Below, one piece after another: positions 41,004-52,192 of a stretch of DNA of 64,000 nucleotides. The notes under the pieces are model-generated. The model was not told where the DNA came from. It ran no database searches and worked only from the letters and a program-made list of their open reading frames with translations. Origin of the DNA: Reticulitermes speratus (lineage: Eukaryota > Arthropoda > Insecta > Blattodea > Rhinotermitidae); contig JAJKFL010000006.1 of NCBI GenBank assembly GCA_021186555.1, positions 31,369,478 through 31,433,477 of the forward strand. The letters are read 5' to 3'. The first letter of the stretch is position 1. Every line of letters begins with the position of its first letter. The translations under genes and the position numbers were made by a program.

Positions 41004-41774
41004 TATTACTTCACATATTTTAATTGTTGTCCCAAAATGTACAACAATGTTATAGTTTCATGACAACCAAGAAAAAGGGAAAATGGAGATAGAAATAAGG
41101 AAATAAGTTAGTAAAGGAGGAAATAAAGAAGGACAGAACAGAAAGACAGATTCAGTAAACCGTAACTCGTTGTGACCCGAAATACTTTTACGGGTATTAC
41201 ATCTGCATGGCGTTGGCTATCGTCATTTCGTATAGCGCAAATAGGCTGTTACGCGTAATACAGAAGAGAACTCTTAATGAAGTTCGTGATATTGAAATAG
41301 TTTAGATTTGAATAAGTGACCGCGTAACAAGGACAGGAAACAGATGACAACATTCCTTTCAAGTACAGACTTAAATATTCTAACAAGAGCGACAGACAGG
41401 AGGAGTTTCACTTTCCACAGTTCCATTGTCTAGAACTCTAAGCCGGTGTCTCATTTCGCTGTTTTTATGGGCTGGCACGAGGCAAATTTGTCAACACGGC
41501 AGTAAAGTAATAACAATGTACACGGTACATTATAAATTAACTCTAAACTGATTTTGTACTGTTTATTTTATTCCTACAGTACCTGAGTAAACTGAAATCA
41601 TGACAAAGGACTCAGGAGAAAGAAACCTAAATTTCCTACCATACATATTGAACATACGAAGCTCTGGTAAAGAATTAAATTTAAGAATCAATGAACAATG
41701 TACGTTATATTTCAAATCTATGCTGTTATTGCTAACGATAATTACGTAGGCCTACTGCACAGGCATAGTTCACG
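41004..41774. other. No recognisable feature
   Basis: Nothing supportable. Confidence 0.45.
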
Positions 41775-42065
41775 AGGAGCTTCATAGTGATCAAATCAAC
41801 GAGGAGCATGTGGGTCATAATGGGGAAGAATAGAAATGCATACAGGATTTTCATGGAAAACCTGAAGAAACGGGACCATCTGGAAGACCTAAGAATAAAT
41901 GGGATGACATTTAAATGCATCTTAAAGAACTAGGATGGGACAGGGCGGACTGGAATCATGTGGGTCAGAAAAGGCACAAGTGGCGGGCTCTTGTACGCAC
42001 GGTAATGAACTTTCGGGTTCCGTAAAATGCGGAAAATCTCTGAACTCTGCGGAACTATCGGTTTC
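41775..42065 (+). pseudogene. LINE-1f ORF2 C-terminal fragment
   Basis: Plus strand. Shifting frames read IKSTRSMWVIMGKNRNAYRI, then a GKPEETGPSGRPKNKWDD segment (the family's KPEGKRPLGRPRRRWEDN), then HLKELGWDRADWNHVGQK and HKWRALVRTVMNFRVP with a TAA stop. The order and the stop position agree with the copies at 18955 and 31061. One stop codon and at least one frameshift break it; RT motifs are 5'-truncated. Confidence 0.75.
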
Positions 42066-42440
42066 TCAAAAAGGACTCTGTTCCACGGGATTAGTTTGTC
42101 AGTATACCCGGAAAAAGGAAAGAACCAGAGAGTAAAAATGAGAACTGGAAGTGGAGGAGAATAAAGGAACACCAATTCAAGAGAGGGGAAAGAGATCATC
42201 AAATATGCATCACATGGTCTCTAAAACCCGACCGACTACCTGCGTCTCCCTCTCCCTCCCCTGTCTCTAATGGGCAGCGTGCTTACCAGGAAAATTTACA
42301 AACCAGTCGATCGGAACCTACGTTTCACCCGATGGTACCACGCCATTTCGAAAAAAGACAGGTCGCTTTTATTACATAAAGTCTTTATAACACGAACATT
42401 GCGCACACATGCACACGTTATGACATGAGGGCACAATTAT
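42066..42440. other. No recognisable feature
   Basis: Nothing supportable. Confidence 0.4.
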
Positions 42441-42441
42441 A

Positions 42442-43230
42442 CAGGATGAGAAGAAATTCATGCAAAAGCTCTCCATAGCGTGACTTTTCGTTGAAAAATA
42501 AGTCTAAAACGTTAAACAACATATGTCCCAAAACGTTTACATTTCGAGATACAAGTCACTGTCAAATAACGCGGACTATAAAATGACAAAACCTTGTAGA
42601 TACATGTACAATAGGTGTACAGGACAACCGTTTAGCAACAGATGCACGTTCCGCGAGTAGTGGTAAGGATTCAACTCATGGTAATTCGACGACTTGGGAT
42701 AGTCCCAGTTCCCGTGCAATATCGCGTGAGCTACACGGCTCTCGTTCCACAGCTGCAATTATGGCATCCTCATTGGCTGGTGTCCGTACACTCCGTGGGC
42801 GACCCGCATTCACAAGTGTCATAGGTGTTGAACTTCCTATCTCATGAAGACATTGCTTCAATCGTCGAAGCACAATCGAGTGAGGATGACGTAACCAGGA
42901 AAATGTAATGCGTATTCCCTTTGCGCAGTACCAGCCCGACTATGACAGGCACCGGGGCTAAAGGCACGTCGCCGTATTCATCGTATGTGTATTCCATAAT
43001 CATCCATGACAACGAAGTCCTGCTGTGCACTCTGCGTCTTCAGATCACCGAACAACGCGCTTTATCGTCGTGACAAATATCACTGCTTAGCAGGTGTTAT
43101 CGCTTTTGACGGTGAAGTATATCTCGAAAAGAGAACGTCTCAGGACATACGTTGTATAGTTTTTTGACTTACATATTGACAAGGAGTCGCAATATAGATA
43201 GCTTGTGCGCGAATTTCTTTTCACCCTCTG
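42442..43230 (-). mobile_element. Mariner/IS630-type element, internally decayed
   Basis: 789 bp with terminal inverted repeats: left CAGGATGAGAAGAAATTCAT, inverted right CAGAGGGTGAAAAGAAATTC, both continuing with GC-rich words and AAGCT. The left flank is TA; the right flank is CA, one change from TA. It carries the transposase N-terminal pseudogene below and no DDE catalytic part. Confidence 0.7.
42580..42997 (-). pseudogene. Transposase N-terminal (helix-turn-helix) pseudogene
   Basis: Starts at Met 42997 with MEYTYDEYGDVPLAP, then needs a frameshift near 42950 to reach LRRLKQCLHEIGSSTPMT. The next part reads NAGRPRSVRTPANEDAIIAA, then VEREPCSSRDIARELGLSQ, a clear paired-type helix-turn-helix with the GRPRS/T linker of Tc1/mariner-IS630 transposases. 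After another shift it continues LNPYHYSRNVHLL and ends early at about 42580. The DDE catalytic domain (another 150 or so residues) is deleted. Such N-terminal proteins are abundant in cockroach and termite genomes (from memory). Confidence 0.7.
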
Positions 43231-43500
43231 CATAAGTCATATATACAAGTTCCGTAGTTTTCAAGAATAACGAAAAACGAATCTTACTTACAGATTGTCA
43301 AGAAAATAAGGTGCTCTTACATCTGTGAATTATTATTAAAAAGGACCCCTGTTACTCAACTCATTTGTCTGAAGTGCCCCTTATATCATTCTTTATGACC
43401 CCGTATCCCCTAGCACACTTCAGATTAAAACCATATATTACACATGTGCGTGCCTGTGAGTTAAGATTACATAATATACACTGGCTGGGTAGCAGAACGT
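43231..43500. other. No recognisable feature
   Basis: Nothing supportable. Confidence 0.4.
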
Positions 43501-43504
43501 CGTT

Positions 43505-43562
43505 TTACCCGAAAATGTTTCGGTTGCACCTGCAACACCGTCAAATACTCTCGTCAGAACCA
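43505..43562 (-). ncRNA. Hammerhead-like motif with long stem II
   Basis: Minus strand: GGUU, core CUGACGA (fits CUGANGA), then a 29-nt stem II region including GGUGUUGC-AGG-UGCAACC, GAA, ACAUUUUC. The stem II helix is strong but not contiguous with the core, and stem III is degenerate. Assignment is tentative. Confidence 0.35.
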
Positions 43563-43662
43563 AGATGCCTCCTCTCAAAATATTTCTAGTAGTGTCTATG
43601 TCCACCAGATCTCACACACACATCTAGAATAGACAGCAGTTCATGAAAATGTGTTCACTCTA

Positions 43663-43945
43663 TGGCTCTATAGCTCAGTCGATATGGTGACTAGGCGACG
43701 GGGCTAACAACCAAATAATGGAGGTTCGATTTCCGATAGGGGCAACAGACTATTTTCTTCTACAAAGCGTCCAGACCAGCTCTGGGGCCCACGCAGACTC
43801 CTATTAAATGGGTACCAGGCATAAAGTGGCCGGTGCGTGAAGCTGACCGCTTATCTCGACCTAAAGCCGAAGTTAAGAAGTGTAGATGCACCACCACACC
43901 CCTATATGCCTACATGACGTTCTTAAGGACAACATTAACTTTACC
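43663..43945 (+). repeat. SINE-B copy with distinct tRNA head
   Basis: The head has A-box-like TAGCTCAGTCGATATGGTGA and B-box GGAGGTTCGATTTCC (about 43720-43734), different from the head at 62882. The body is the family's: CGTCCAGACCAGCTCTGGGG, CTCCTATTAAATGGGTACCA, GGCCGGTGCGTGAAGCTGAC, ending in an ACTTTACCTTC tail. So one body has been joined to more than one tRNA-like head. Confidence 0.75.
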
Positions 43946-45265
43946 TTCATCACTATGATGTTACGAACCAAAGCGGGCCGGGACCCCCCGTTTTCCGGCC
44001 TCAGGATCTTGTTTGCAGATATCTGGTAGGACCTTTTGGATGACAGACCAGCACTTCGCACGGCCCATACTTACACAGGACGACACAGACAGAATGAACC
44101 CAAGAATCCATGCGCTGAGTGGAGCTCGAAAGAGCGATCCAAGTTTTCTATAGGTAGAAAACAACATATAAGTTTCCAACGGTGCGGTCAGTGCGATCAG
44201 GCATTGCAAGACACGGAGGTATCGTTGTGTCCCGGAACACGATAGGTGCCACGGAGCTTCATCGCATACGAAGCCTGCATCCGCCGGGAATTTATAGAAT
44301 CCGTTTTCACCCTGTACTTCCACCTTCCCTTATTTCACATAACAGTATCGAAGTGTCAACCTCAAGCTTCTGATCAGGCTTCGTGTCTTCTGACAACATT
44401 TCTCGACACACGACAGTGCTCGTCTTGACATATTAGCAGTTTTTCTTGGACACCTGTCACTCGATTCTTACAAAGAAAATGACTGTCCTATACTTTCTCT
44501 TCTCTTCATTCCCTGAATTGTGTTAGGCTTGATTTAACGTAAAGGTCGGAATTTGTTTCTTCGAAAAAACGCGGGCCCTACTGCGCACTCACTGCACACC
44601 AGTGTCCAAATCTAAGGTCATGTAAAGCAACTTCACGAACTGCAAGAGGATTTGTGGAGCACTAATATATGTTATTTTGATTGTTTGCTTTCCTACTTGA
44701 TGTAAAACATATCTCATCCCAGAAAAAGACCAATTATCCTATTGTATATTTCTCCAGCATTCAACCTCTGGTTTGACACTTTTCCACAACTCTGTAAATT
44801 TTCTTCTACAAGGAACTTGTAACGCGAGGCATGTTTTCCATGACATACTTGGCAAAAGTATTGCAAATGAACCCTCTGTTCAACAGAATGCAATTCTCAC
44901 AAGCATGAAAGACATTCGCTCTGTCTCATAGCACGACTGAGCTTCCGTCGCACATCCCAGCGCTAATAAGAGGTGGGCCGCGTGGGCTGATTCTCTTAAG
45001 GACGCCGGCGTCTTCTTCTCCTACAATGGGGGGTACGATGAAAAGACCTATCTGTAAATAGATCTACCTATTTATTTATTCAATTTATTTATTATTGGTC
45101 TCTTTAACAGCTCTTTCAAACGACAGTACTCATATTACACCTATGGTGCGTCGATTTGTAAGACAACCAGCTCTCAACGTATTGGAAACTATGTGCTAGG
45201 AAACAGTCACGACTTAATTTAAGGTACTATGACAGCATCTGCCAGGAGAATCTGAGGAACAACAA
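43946..45265. other. About 1.3 kb without recognisable features
   Basis: Opposed frames at 43961-44428 show no recognisable domain. Nothing supported. Confidence 0.45.
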
Positions 45266-45274
45266 CAACAAAAA

Positions 45275-45352
45275 AAACTCAGGATATCCGAGATTCGAAC
45301 CCGGTACATCTCGAACACAAAGAAGGATGCCACCCAACAGACCAAGACGTTT
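45275..45352 (-). repeat. tRNA-like SINE head
   Basis: Minus strand: A-box-like TCTGTTGGGTGGCATCC and B-box CGGGTTCGAATCTCGG (about 45289-45304). No clean acceptor stem, so a SINE head is preferred over a tRNA gene. Confidence 0.4.
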
Positions 45353-46170
45353 GGTTTCTACCTACCAGGTTTATTTACAGCTGTCGTCGACGGAAGTGAC
45401 ACCTGATCACTCTCACCTTAAAAAAATGAAGGTTGAATATGAGTTTCACTCAGCGAGAACTAGCGTTACGTGAAGCTGAAACCGTACTTCTTCAAAACGT
45501 GAAAAAAATAAATTATTCGCTCAAGCAATTAATCTCCAATGTTGACTATCATAATTATCCTATGCAATAAATGATCACCAAGACCAACGCAGAACTTGAA
45601 AAGCAAACGCATCTGAAAACCAACCAAAATCTTTCAGAATTGGGGGGCGGGGGTGGGACGACGAAGAAGAAATGAGACAGTAGGACGCATTTCTGCGCCC
45701 CCTTCTATAAGTTATTAACTTCTGAATTCCATCTGCTGTAAGAGGGTGGAGGTAGTTATTGGTGGGCGGAGAAGATATAAATGAGTTTCCCCAGGGCTTG
45801 CATTCACTGGTGGGCTCCGAAGTGCTACAGAAACATATCCTGGACTCAAATACAAAAAGAAAAAAAGTCTTCTTGTAAACAGACAATGCCCAAGTAGCAG
45901 GCTGCCACTTGCCAAAACCTAACGTCACCCTGATACCAGCACGATAATTATCCTTTATAGATAAATCCTGGTTGGAATGGTTATCCAGAATGAACACTGG
46001 GTTATTACCTGCAGTCCTCTTCATCTCTCCTTAGACTAACTGCCTGTCGTAAGTAATTTAGTACCAGACAGATGAGCGGCAAGAAACGCATAACCTACTG
46101 ATAGGTCACTTAGCAACAGGTTAGGAATATATAATGTCGATTAAGATGGAATTGTGTCATGATATGGGTA
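45353..46170. other. No recognisable feature
   Basis: The longest frame here (minus, 45575-46024, 149 codons) has no domain, no compositional support and no known relative that I recognise. Confidence 0.45.
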
Positions 46171-46174
46171 CTGA

Positions 46175-46430
46175 GCCGATCCCAGTGGCCGCGCGGTCTA
46201 AGGCGTGGGTCTACGGCCGCTCGCTTGCTGCGATTGTGGGTTCGAATCCCGCCGGGGCATGGATGCCTGTCTCTTGTGAGTGTTGTGTGCTGTCAGGTAG
46301 AGGTCTCTGCAACGAGTTGGTCACTCGTCCAGAGGATTCCTACCGAGTGTGGTGTGTCTAAAAAGTGTGATCGTGAAGCCTCGAAAAATGAGGCGGCCTA
46401 GGCCCCCTAGGGGCTGTCGAGCCATAGGGG
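46175..46430 (+). repeat. SINE-A copy
   Basis: Head GCCGATCCCAGTGGCCGCGC with A-box GCGGTCTAAGGCGTGGGTCT and B-box GGGTTCGAATCCCGCC (about 46238-46253). Body ATGGATGCCTGTCTCTTGTG, AGGTAGAGGTCTCTGC, CTCGTCCAGAGGATTCCTAC, 3' part GAAGCCTCGAAAAATGAGGC and CCCCTAGGGGCTGTCGAGCC, then a GA-rich tail. The best-preserved plus-strand copy of the family here. Confidence 0.85.
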
Positions 46431-46949
46431 GAAAAAAGAAGAAGAAAAAAGAAAGTGCTGTACTATTTAAATTGGCTGCATTCTGTTGACCTTAGACTAG
46501 TTGAATAGACACATGGCATTTCTATTCAGTGGTATGATATCATATATTGTATTCAGGTTTGCTCATCATCGGGTGGTGCAAGCCTGTCGAGCAACAGGGG
46601 GAAAAGAAATGGGTATTGAACGAGACGGACTTTGGCCTATCGAAATTACTAGTCTACATTAGCCTCGAAAAACTGAGGAAAACCAAGAAAATCATCGGAA
46701 ACGATATCTGGTATCAAAGCTGAGATATTACTCGGGTACTTTTCTTCTCTATACGTAGAGAGTAACAGACCCGCCAACCTGCTCGGATGAAGTAGCTTAC
46801 TTAACGACTCGTCAACGAAATAGAGAAATTATCTTGCACAGGATCTGTACCAGACACGGAACTGCGCCGGTAAGCCCCGTACCAGACTCGCACTTCCGTA
46901 GTCGGCTAAAAAAATACTAAAACAAATTACATGGACCACAGAAATGACA
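46431..46949. other. No recognisable feature
   Basis: A scrap AAGCCTGTCGAGCAACAGGGG (about 46579-46599) echoes the SINE-A 3' end. Otherwise nothing supported. Confidence 0.4.
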
Positions 46950-47560
46950 GTCGTTAAGCTGGTCAAAAATGCACCCCTTTTACAGAATCAAAGTTCCATT
47001 ACTGCGTTCACGACAGCCCGCTACTAACACTATCCTAAGACAAATAAATCCACACTTACTCACCTTCCTAGATCTATTATATTATCCTCCCACCTACGCC
47101 TACGTTCCTAATTGGTGCCACCCTTCAGGTTGATATTCAAAAAACTTGCGCGCATTTCTCATTTCTCCTATTTATATTATGATATATATCCTGCCATTCA
47201 GTTCCATCGCCCTATTAATACTGTACAGAACACAGACTATGCAGCCCCTCATTACGTTTGTTCCTCTGTTTACCTATTACTTCCTTTTTCTGAAATCCAT
47301 ATATTCTTCTCTAAGCTTTCTTTTCAAACTATTTTAATCTGCGTTCTGTCATTATGACATGAAATCAAGTTTCACAACTACAAAAAGAGGTAAAAGCAGT
47401 AGGATATTTCAGCTAAAAGACATGAGACGGAAAGGAAACAGGCGCGAAGCGACGAGTACTAATATAATTCAGAAATGTAACATGATCCTAAATTCGTCGT
47501 AAAAATAATTCTGATTTGTTATTATCGTTCTCAAATATCTGTACTTTGCCACAACTTCGA
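46950..47560 (-). pseudogene. LINE-1f ORF2 fragment, RT C-terminal side to 3' end
   Basis: Minus strand. At 47470-47560 the frame reads VEVVAKYRYLRTIITNQN, matching the family's FKYLGTTITNQN (RT connection region). A broken stretch with CET..FHVIMT (the YGCETW..LR segment, about 47370-47400) follows. A degenerate RRRWEDNI segment lies near 47080-47110, and the tail VNAVMEL near 46990-47010. All pieces are in the right order but riddled with stops. This is the longest LINE-1f remnant in the window. Confidence 0.65.
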
Positions 47561-48474
47561 CGTTACGCATGTTTATACCCTTTATTCTAATAACAAAGAC
47601 ACGTACACTAGTAGTATACTTAAGTTTTCTCCTTACTGCTGCTTTCATATACTTGCAATACAACTCCTTTTCGTGGGGAAGGCAAACTGTAATAATCAGA
47701 TTTCTGAACAAGATTCTCATCTATACAGAACACATCGTACGGACTCGAACTTCCCCAAAATGGTGGCACATAAATAATGCCATACGAAATTACGAATGTC
47801 AGTATCCATTCTCACATTATGATGAAGACGATTAAAACTTAAAAGCCTAATAATGTCCATGCATTTGCAAAATGTTTGTTGAAGGACCATCAAATCTTAT
47901 GGCCACTATATTTTTAAATAAAATTTAGTACAGCTTTATCCCACCTTCACAACAGTCGATGGACCACTTGTCGCCTTCACGTTCCAAAAAATAAAGGACG
48001 CAGGAGAATCCATGGATCGACCACGCCTCGAAACATGTATGTCGCTTACAGCAGCATATGTACTTACGATTTATTATTGTGAAAGCGACTTGCTCAACTC
48101 AAAGTACGGTTTCCCCAAGGTCCTCAACCCCTAATAATCCAGTGGCATTACCGCAGTGAATTAAATACAATAAATAACATCTGGACCCATAAGGCGATTT
48201 CTGTACCACGTCAGAACATGAGTCACTGACAGAAATCACATTAGGGTCCCCCAGATGAACGAGGATGAACACGTAACTGCAAGGAATTGGAAAGTGAGGG
48301 TCAGAGGGGCAAAAGGGGGCCGCGAAGTGTGTTAAGGGAGTCCCGGTAGACAAGGAGCAAGTAACTAGTTTAAGGAACTCCTATTACATAAAATAGTTTC
48401 CAAGAAAACTGCCAGACGGCCGTTCAAAAGTACTAACTCCATAGACGAGAGTCCTTGAAAAGCTAACAGCGTCT
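47561..48474. other. No recognisable feature
   Basis: Nothing supportable beyond the LINE-like upstream frame to about 47720. Confidence 0.4.
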
Positions 48475-48550
48475 TATTTGGCCAAGAAATTCGAGTTTTA
48501 ATGACCCAAAAGGTTCATTACTGTGTTCACAAGAGCCCGTGTTTCAAACG
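48475..48550 (-). mobile_element. LINE-1f 3'-end scrap
   Basis: GCCAAGAAATTCGAGTTTTA then CCAAAAGGTTCATTACTGTG and TCACAAGAGCCCG, the inverted 3' end of the family. Confidence 0.55.
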
Positions 48551-49279
48551 TCAATTAACACAATTTGCGCAGGACTTCAAAACTGACTTCAGCAGCCAGT
48601 TTCCACAGCAATGTCTGGTTCTTAACCAGCAATCAGTTACATGAAAATAACACGGAACTATCTTCTTTAGTATTATTTCACAAAACAGTGATGGTTCCAC
48701 GGCAAACATGATGCTTTTCGAATGCTATCTACGCGTTCCTATGGCATTTGAACGCAACAGAATTACTGGGTGCTCTGCAGCTTATAACCTCTACACAGAT
48801 GTCTATGAATACGAAATCAATAACTCAAACTTCACCGACTGAATGTAGAAATGTACTGCCCCCAGACGCTCTCCTTTCTAAGGACACGTACCAGAATATG
48901 AGAGAGGCTGTGCCATATATTTTTACTGTTATGTTTTTCAGATATAACGGGAGTCCGTTCTCAGAGGCTAGAACGACTAGAGAGGGAAGACGATGAACTG
49001 ATCACACATCAAATGGCAAAATTTATAATGCGTGTACCTCCGCCTCATGAATAAAGGTATAGAAGCAATCACTTTACTTATATTTGATAAAATATTTCGA
49101 TATTCAAGATTACGATTTTAGAGATAAAACTAAATGAATTTAAACATATGTCGAAAATGAGTGTTAACTAAAAAAGACTAAGAAAGGTGCACAAATAAAA
49201 TGTCACAAACTATGGCCGCCAAACATAAATATGGGCCTACGTCACTGTAATAATGACAGTGATGAAGAAACAGTAACAA
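48551..49279. other. No recognisable feature
   Basis: An 82-codon plus frame at 48748-48996 has no recognised motif and no supporting context. Confidence 0.4.
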
Positions 49280-49800
49280 GACAGGCAATGTACGTATAAC
49301 ATAGCAGTGAGGCGCGTTCGTAAAACCACTGTTGACATGGGAAAGCAATAACAATTAAATATTATGAGAGTGTGTCTGTAGCCTTAGTTATCCAGCATGC
49401 AATGCGCATACGCCGTATTATATTACCATCTGTGGCCTGTCAGGCTCTACCATACTCTTCCACATTATCTCATAAACGGCACGATTTTCGGGAAAATAAA
49501 AGTTTACTGAACACAAAATGTGTGTTGATTTTCTCTACAACTTTTGTCTGAAACATTTCTCATTCTAAAAAGAATTCAGTGAGATATCATAAACATGCAT
49601 ATGGCTTCATGTAAAGTACCCATTATTCTATTCAGATTTTAATCGAACTTGAATTTTCACGACAGATTTGCAAAAAATCCTCAAATATCAAATTTCATGA
49701 AAATCCGTCCAGTGGGGGCTGAGTTGTTCCATGCGGACAGACATGCATGACGAAGCTAATAGCCGCTTTTCGAATTTTTTTTTTTTGTGATAGCGCGTAA
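49280..49800 (-). mobile_element. MITE-1 near-complete copy
   Basis: Reverse orientation. Outer segment AAGACAGGCAATGTACGTAT, then GAGGCGCGTTCGTAAAACC (about 49311), ATGCAATGCGCATACGCCGT, AACATTTCTCATTCTAAAAA, AAATCCGTCCAGTGGGGGCT, ending GATAGCGCGTAAAAAC. A T-run has replaced the inner part of the left TIR. Confidence 0.7.
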
Positions 49801-50009
49801 AAACAGAAACTGCAGAAATGAAATTTGACGGTGACGTTGCTGACCGCACACGAAAACATCAGATTAGGAACACGAGAATTACAAGTGGATTGAACGCATA
49901 TACTTTAGATAATAAAATCAGTCATGAGAGACAGAGATTTCAGTTACACCGCAAGGTAACTGATGTCTTCGTTCACCCGGGATGTTGCGCGGCGTAAGTT
50001 GGTGTTTGC

Positions 50010-50056
50010 TTACCGACGTTTCGGGACCAAGTATCGGTCCCATCTTCAAGCGTCAA
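50010..50056 (-). ncRNA. Hammerhead ribozyme motif (PLE-B type)
   Basis: Minus strand: UUGACG, core CUUGAAGA, U, stem II GGGACC/GGUCCC (perfect 6 bp around GAUACUU), GAA, ACGU, C17, GGUAA. Stem II and stem III are ideal. Stem I is weakened by a C-to-G change relative to the sister copies. Confidence 0.6.
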
Positions 50057-50080
50057 GCAGTCCAATTCTTCTCGGACTTC

Positions 50081-50129
50081 TTGATTCTTGAATATGGGAC
50101 CGATACGTTGTCCCGAAACGTCGGTAACC
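50081..50129 (+). ncRNA. Hammerhead-like motif (PLE-B type)
   Basis: Core UUGAAUA (changed), U, GGGACC..GUCCC stem II, GAA, ACGU, C17, GGUAACC. The core is probably inactive. Confidence 0.5.
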
Positions 50130-50242
50130 ATCAACCTACCCCGCGAAACATCCCAGAACAGCGAAGACCATATGACAGACATAATTGGAAAATTTAAAAC
50201 TGCAACCGCATCGCACCCCCAGACAATTATATAGGCCTATGT

Positions 50243-50409
50243 CAGTGGTGCACAAACTTCCCAAAATTCTAAAAGCTACCTAAAAATTCTAGGCGCCAGA
50301 AGGGTGAGATGAAGCAAGTTCCATACTGAGGATCAATAAATATTAGGCCCCCTCTGTACAAAAATGTAGTCGCCACGGCGAGCTGGCGCCCGGGATTTGC
50401 GCACCCCTG
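50243..50409. mobile_element. hAT-type MITE with perfect 8-bp duplication
   Basis: 167 bp. Ends CAGTGGTGCACAAA and the inverted CAGGGGTGCGCAAA. The 8-mer GCCTATGT flanks it exactly on both sides (50235-50242 and 50410-50417), the length expected for hAT transposons. Non-coding. Confidence 0.85.
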
Positions 50410-50417
50410 GCCTATGT

Positions 50418-51940
50418 GACTGAAGAAGCCTCGCAGGACACTGCGGTGCAGCAGAGGACGGAACGGACTTGTTGTTCTTGTTGACAACAACGGCGATGGC
50501 GATGATGGCAATGATAAGAGCAAGACGAAGACAAAGAAGAAAAAGCAAAGGGTTAATGAAGAAGATGTGACAACTCCAGTGGTGCCCTAATATACACTTC
50601 TTAATTAAAGTGTCCAAAAGACGAAAGAACATGAGTCTTCACGCGGTCTCCACTAAACGTTTCAACGTCGCTCGCGCGATTTCGGTTAGAAGTAAAAGAA
50701 TAAGAAACGGGCCTGTAAAGACTCCAAAGCTTTTCTTAAAAATGCGTAAATAGTAAGCAAACTTCACTCCATGTAACATCGGATGATTCGGAATGTTTGC
50801 CGATTATTTATAAAACGGTATCAACTGCCACTCCTACTATGGCGAATGACCGGGGGCGTGTACCAGCAAACTGAATGAATCTCTCTTCCCTTTAGATTTT
50901 CGGACTACAATCTTACACACATTTATCGTCTTCCTATGCGAGCCACACGTAGAGACTACCTCAAGTTCATCGATTTTATCACCCCAATAACATCTGACAA
51001 AGAGTGCAAAATAAGCTCATTGTTCTCCAGTCTGCCTTTTGTCCCTAGGTAAAGCATATCTACAAACCATAAGCACACACGATTAGCACATGAGATGACA
51101 AAACACTGAATACAACGATTAAAGCACATGAGGCTTAAGACCACAAAATAAAGTTCATGAATGCTGGCTTAACATTGTGAGCTTCATTCGCAATTTTTTA
51201 TCTTGCAGTATAAAGGAAACTGTGTCCAAGGGGAGGGACAACCATTGTACCTAAAGTACACACAGTAGGGATGACGTGAAAATTTCATGATCTCTGCTAG
51301 GATCATCCCACGGACCTGCACACACACGCAAATGGAAACTGTGTGTGGGTAGGACCGGTGTACTGCCGTTGCCGAAGGCACTTGCTAGTAAAACAAAAAT
51401 CAATTATCACTAGAGGCATCATGAGGAGCGCTGGCATGGAGCAAGTACCACGTTTTTCGTGATCCCCGGAGTGCTAGAGTGGAGAAGCAGTAGATCGAGG
51501 AAAGTTTGGCCTTCTCCTGTAATGGAGAACTGAAAGCTCTTAACGTTATATCCAAAATTAATTTGTAAAATAAACAAACGGGCACATGAAAAGCCGTTTT
51601 CCTCGTTTAAGTGCGAATTAATTTGAAGACGCTTTATTTCAAGGCGACGGAATAAGCACAGTTGGACGAAGGATATACTATCCATTCAGAGAAAAAGTAC
51701 CGAAAATGTAGTGTCTGTAGTTTCATAAAGCTCTGCTATCGGACTGCTGCAGGCGATGCATGTTTGTACCCACAAGTGGTGTAATTTACAACCAGGCTTA
51801 AAATAAACGACGACCGTGTTAGGGTAACGTGATTTTTTTTTCGCACGAGGTTCAAAAAAATTAACACAATGCAGAAGTTCCCGGGCGAATTCAACATTAG
51901 TCAGATACACTCTTATTATTAGGGGCCACTCATAAAAAAA
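50418..51940. other. About 1.5 kb without recognisable features
   Basis: Short frames on both strands only. Nothing supportable. Confidence 0.45.
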
Positions 51941-51942
51941 AG

Positions 51943-52160
51943 ATTCGCTACGGGCTGGATGGTTTGGGATTCGAACCCCGGTTGGAGCAAGATTTTTCTG
52001 CACCCGTCTAAACCAATCCTAAGATCCACCCGGCCTCCTGTACAATGGGTATCGGGGTCTCTTCCGCGGGGAGAAAGCGGCCGGGGCGTGACGTTGACAA
52101 CCCACCCCAATCCAGCGCCTCCAGTGGCACGTAATAGGGCGACCTTTACCTTTACTCATA
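51943..52160 (+). repeat. SINE-B copy, 5'-truncated head
   Basis: Begins in the head at TTCGCTACGGGCTGGATGGT. B-box GGGATTCGAACCCCGG (about 51967-51982), then GCAAGATTTTTCTGCACCCG, CCTCCTGTACAATGGGTATC, AAGCGGCCGGGGCGTGACGT, and a (CCTTTA)n tail. Confidence 0.75.
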
Positions 52161-52192
52161 CAAAATAGGCTAAATGTCACGGGTATAAACTA

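Larger units (their letters stand above)
49975..50165. mobile_element. Penelope-like palindrome (PLE-B type)
   Basis: Arms CCGGGATGTTGCGCGGCGTA.. and the mirror ending CCCCGCGAAACATCCCAGAA. Two opposed hammerhead units meet in the middle with a short spacer. Confidence 0.65.

Noticed and set aside
45575-46024. 149-codon minus frame as a gene
   Set aside because: Length is possible by chance in this window, and no motif, signal peptide or splice context is convincing.
46134-46401. Two 75-80-codon frames in SINE-A as proteins
   Set aside because: They read through the tRNA-like head and body of a SINE, which is non-coding RNA.
48005-48060. GAAACAUGUAUGUCGC as another hammerhead
   Set aside because: The palindrome and A17 fit, but upstream sequence has no core box and no stem II.
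48748-48996. 82-codon plus frame as a small gene
   Set aside because: No recognisable motif and no conserved context. It cannot be told apart from a chance frame.
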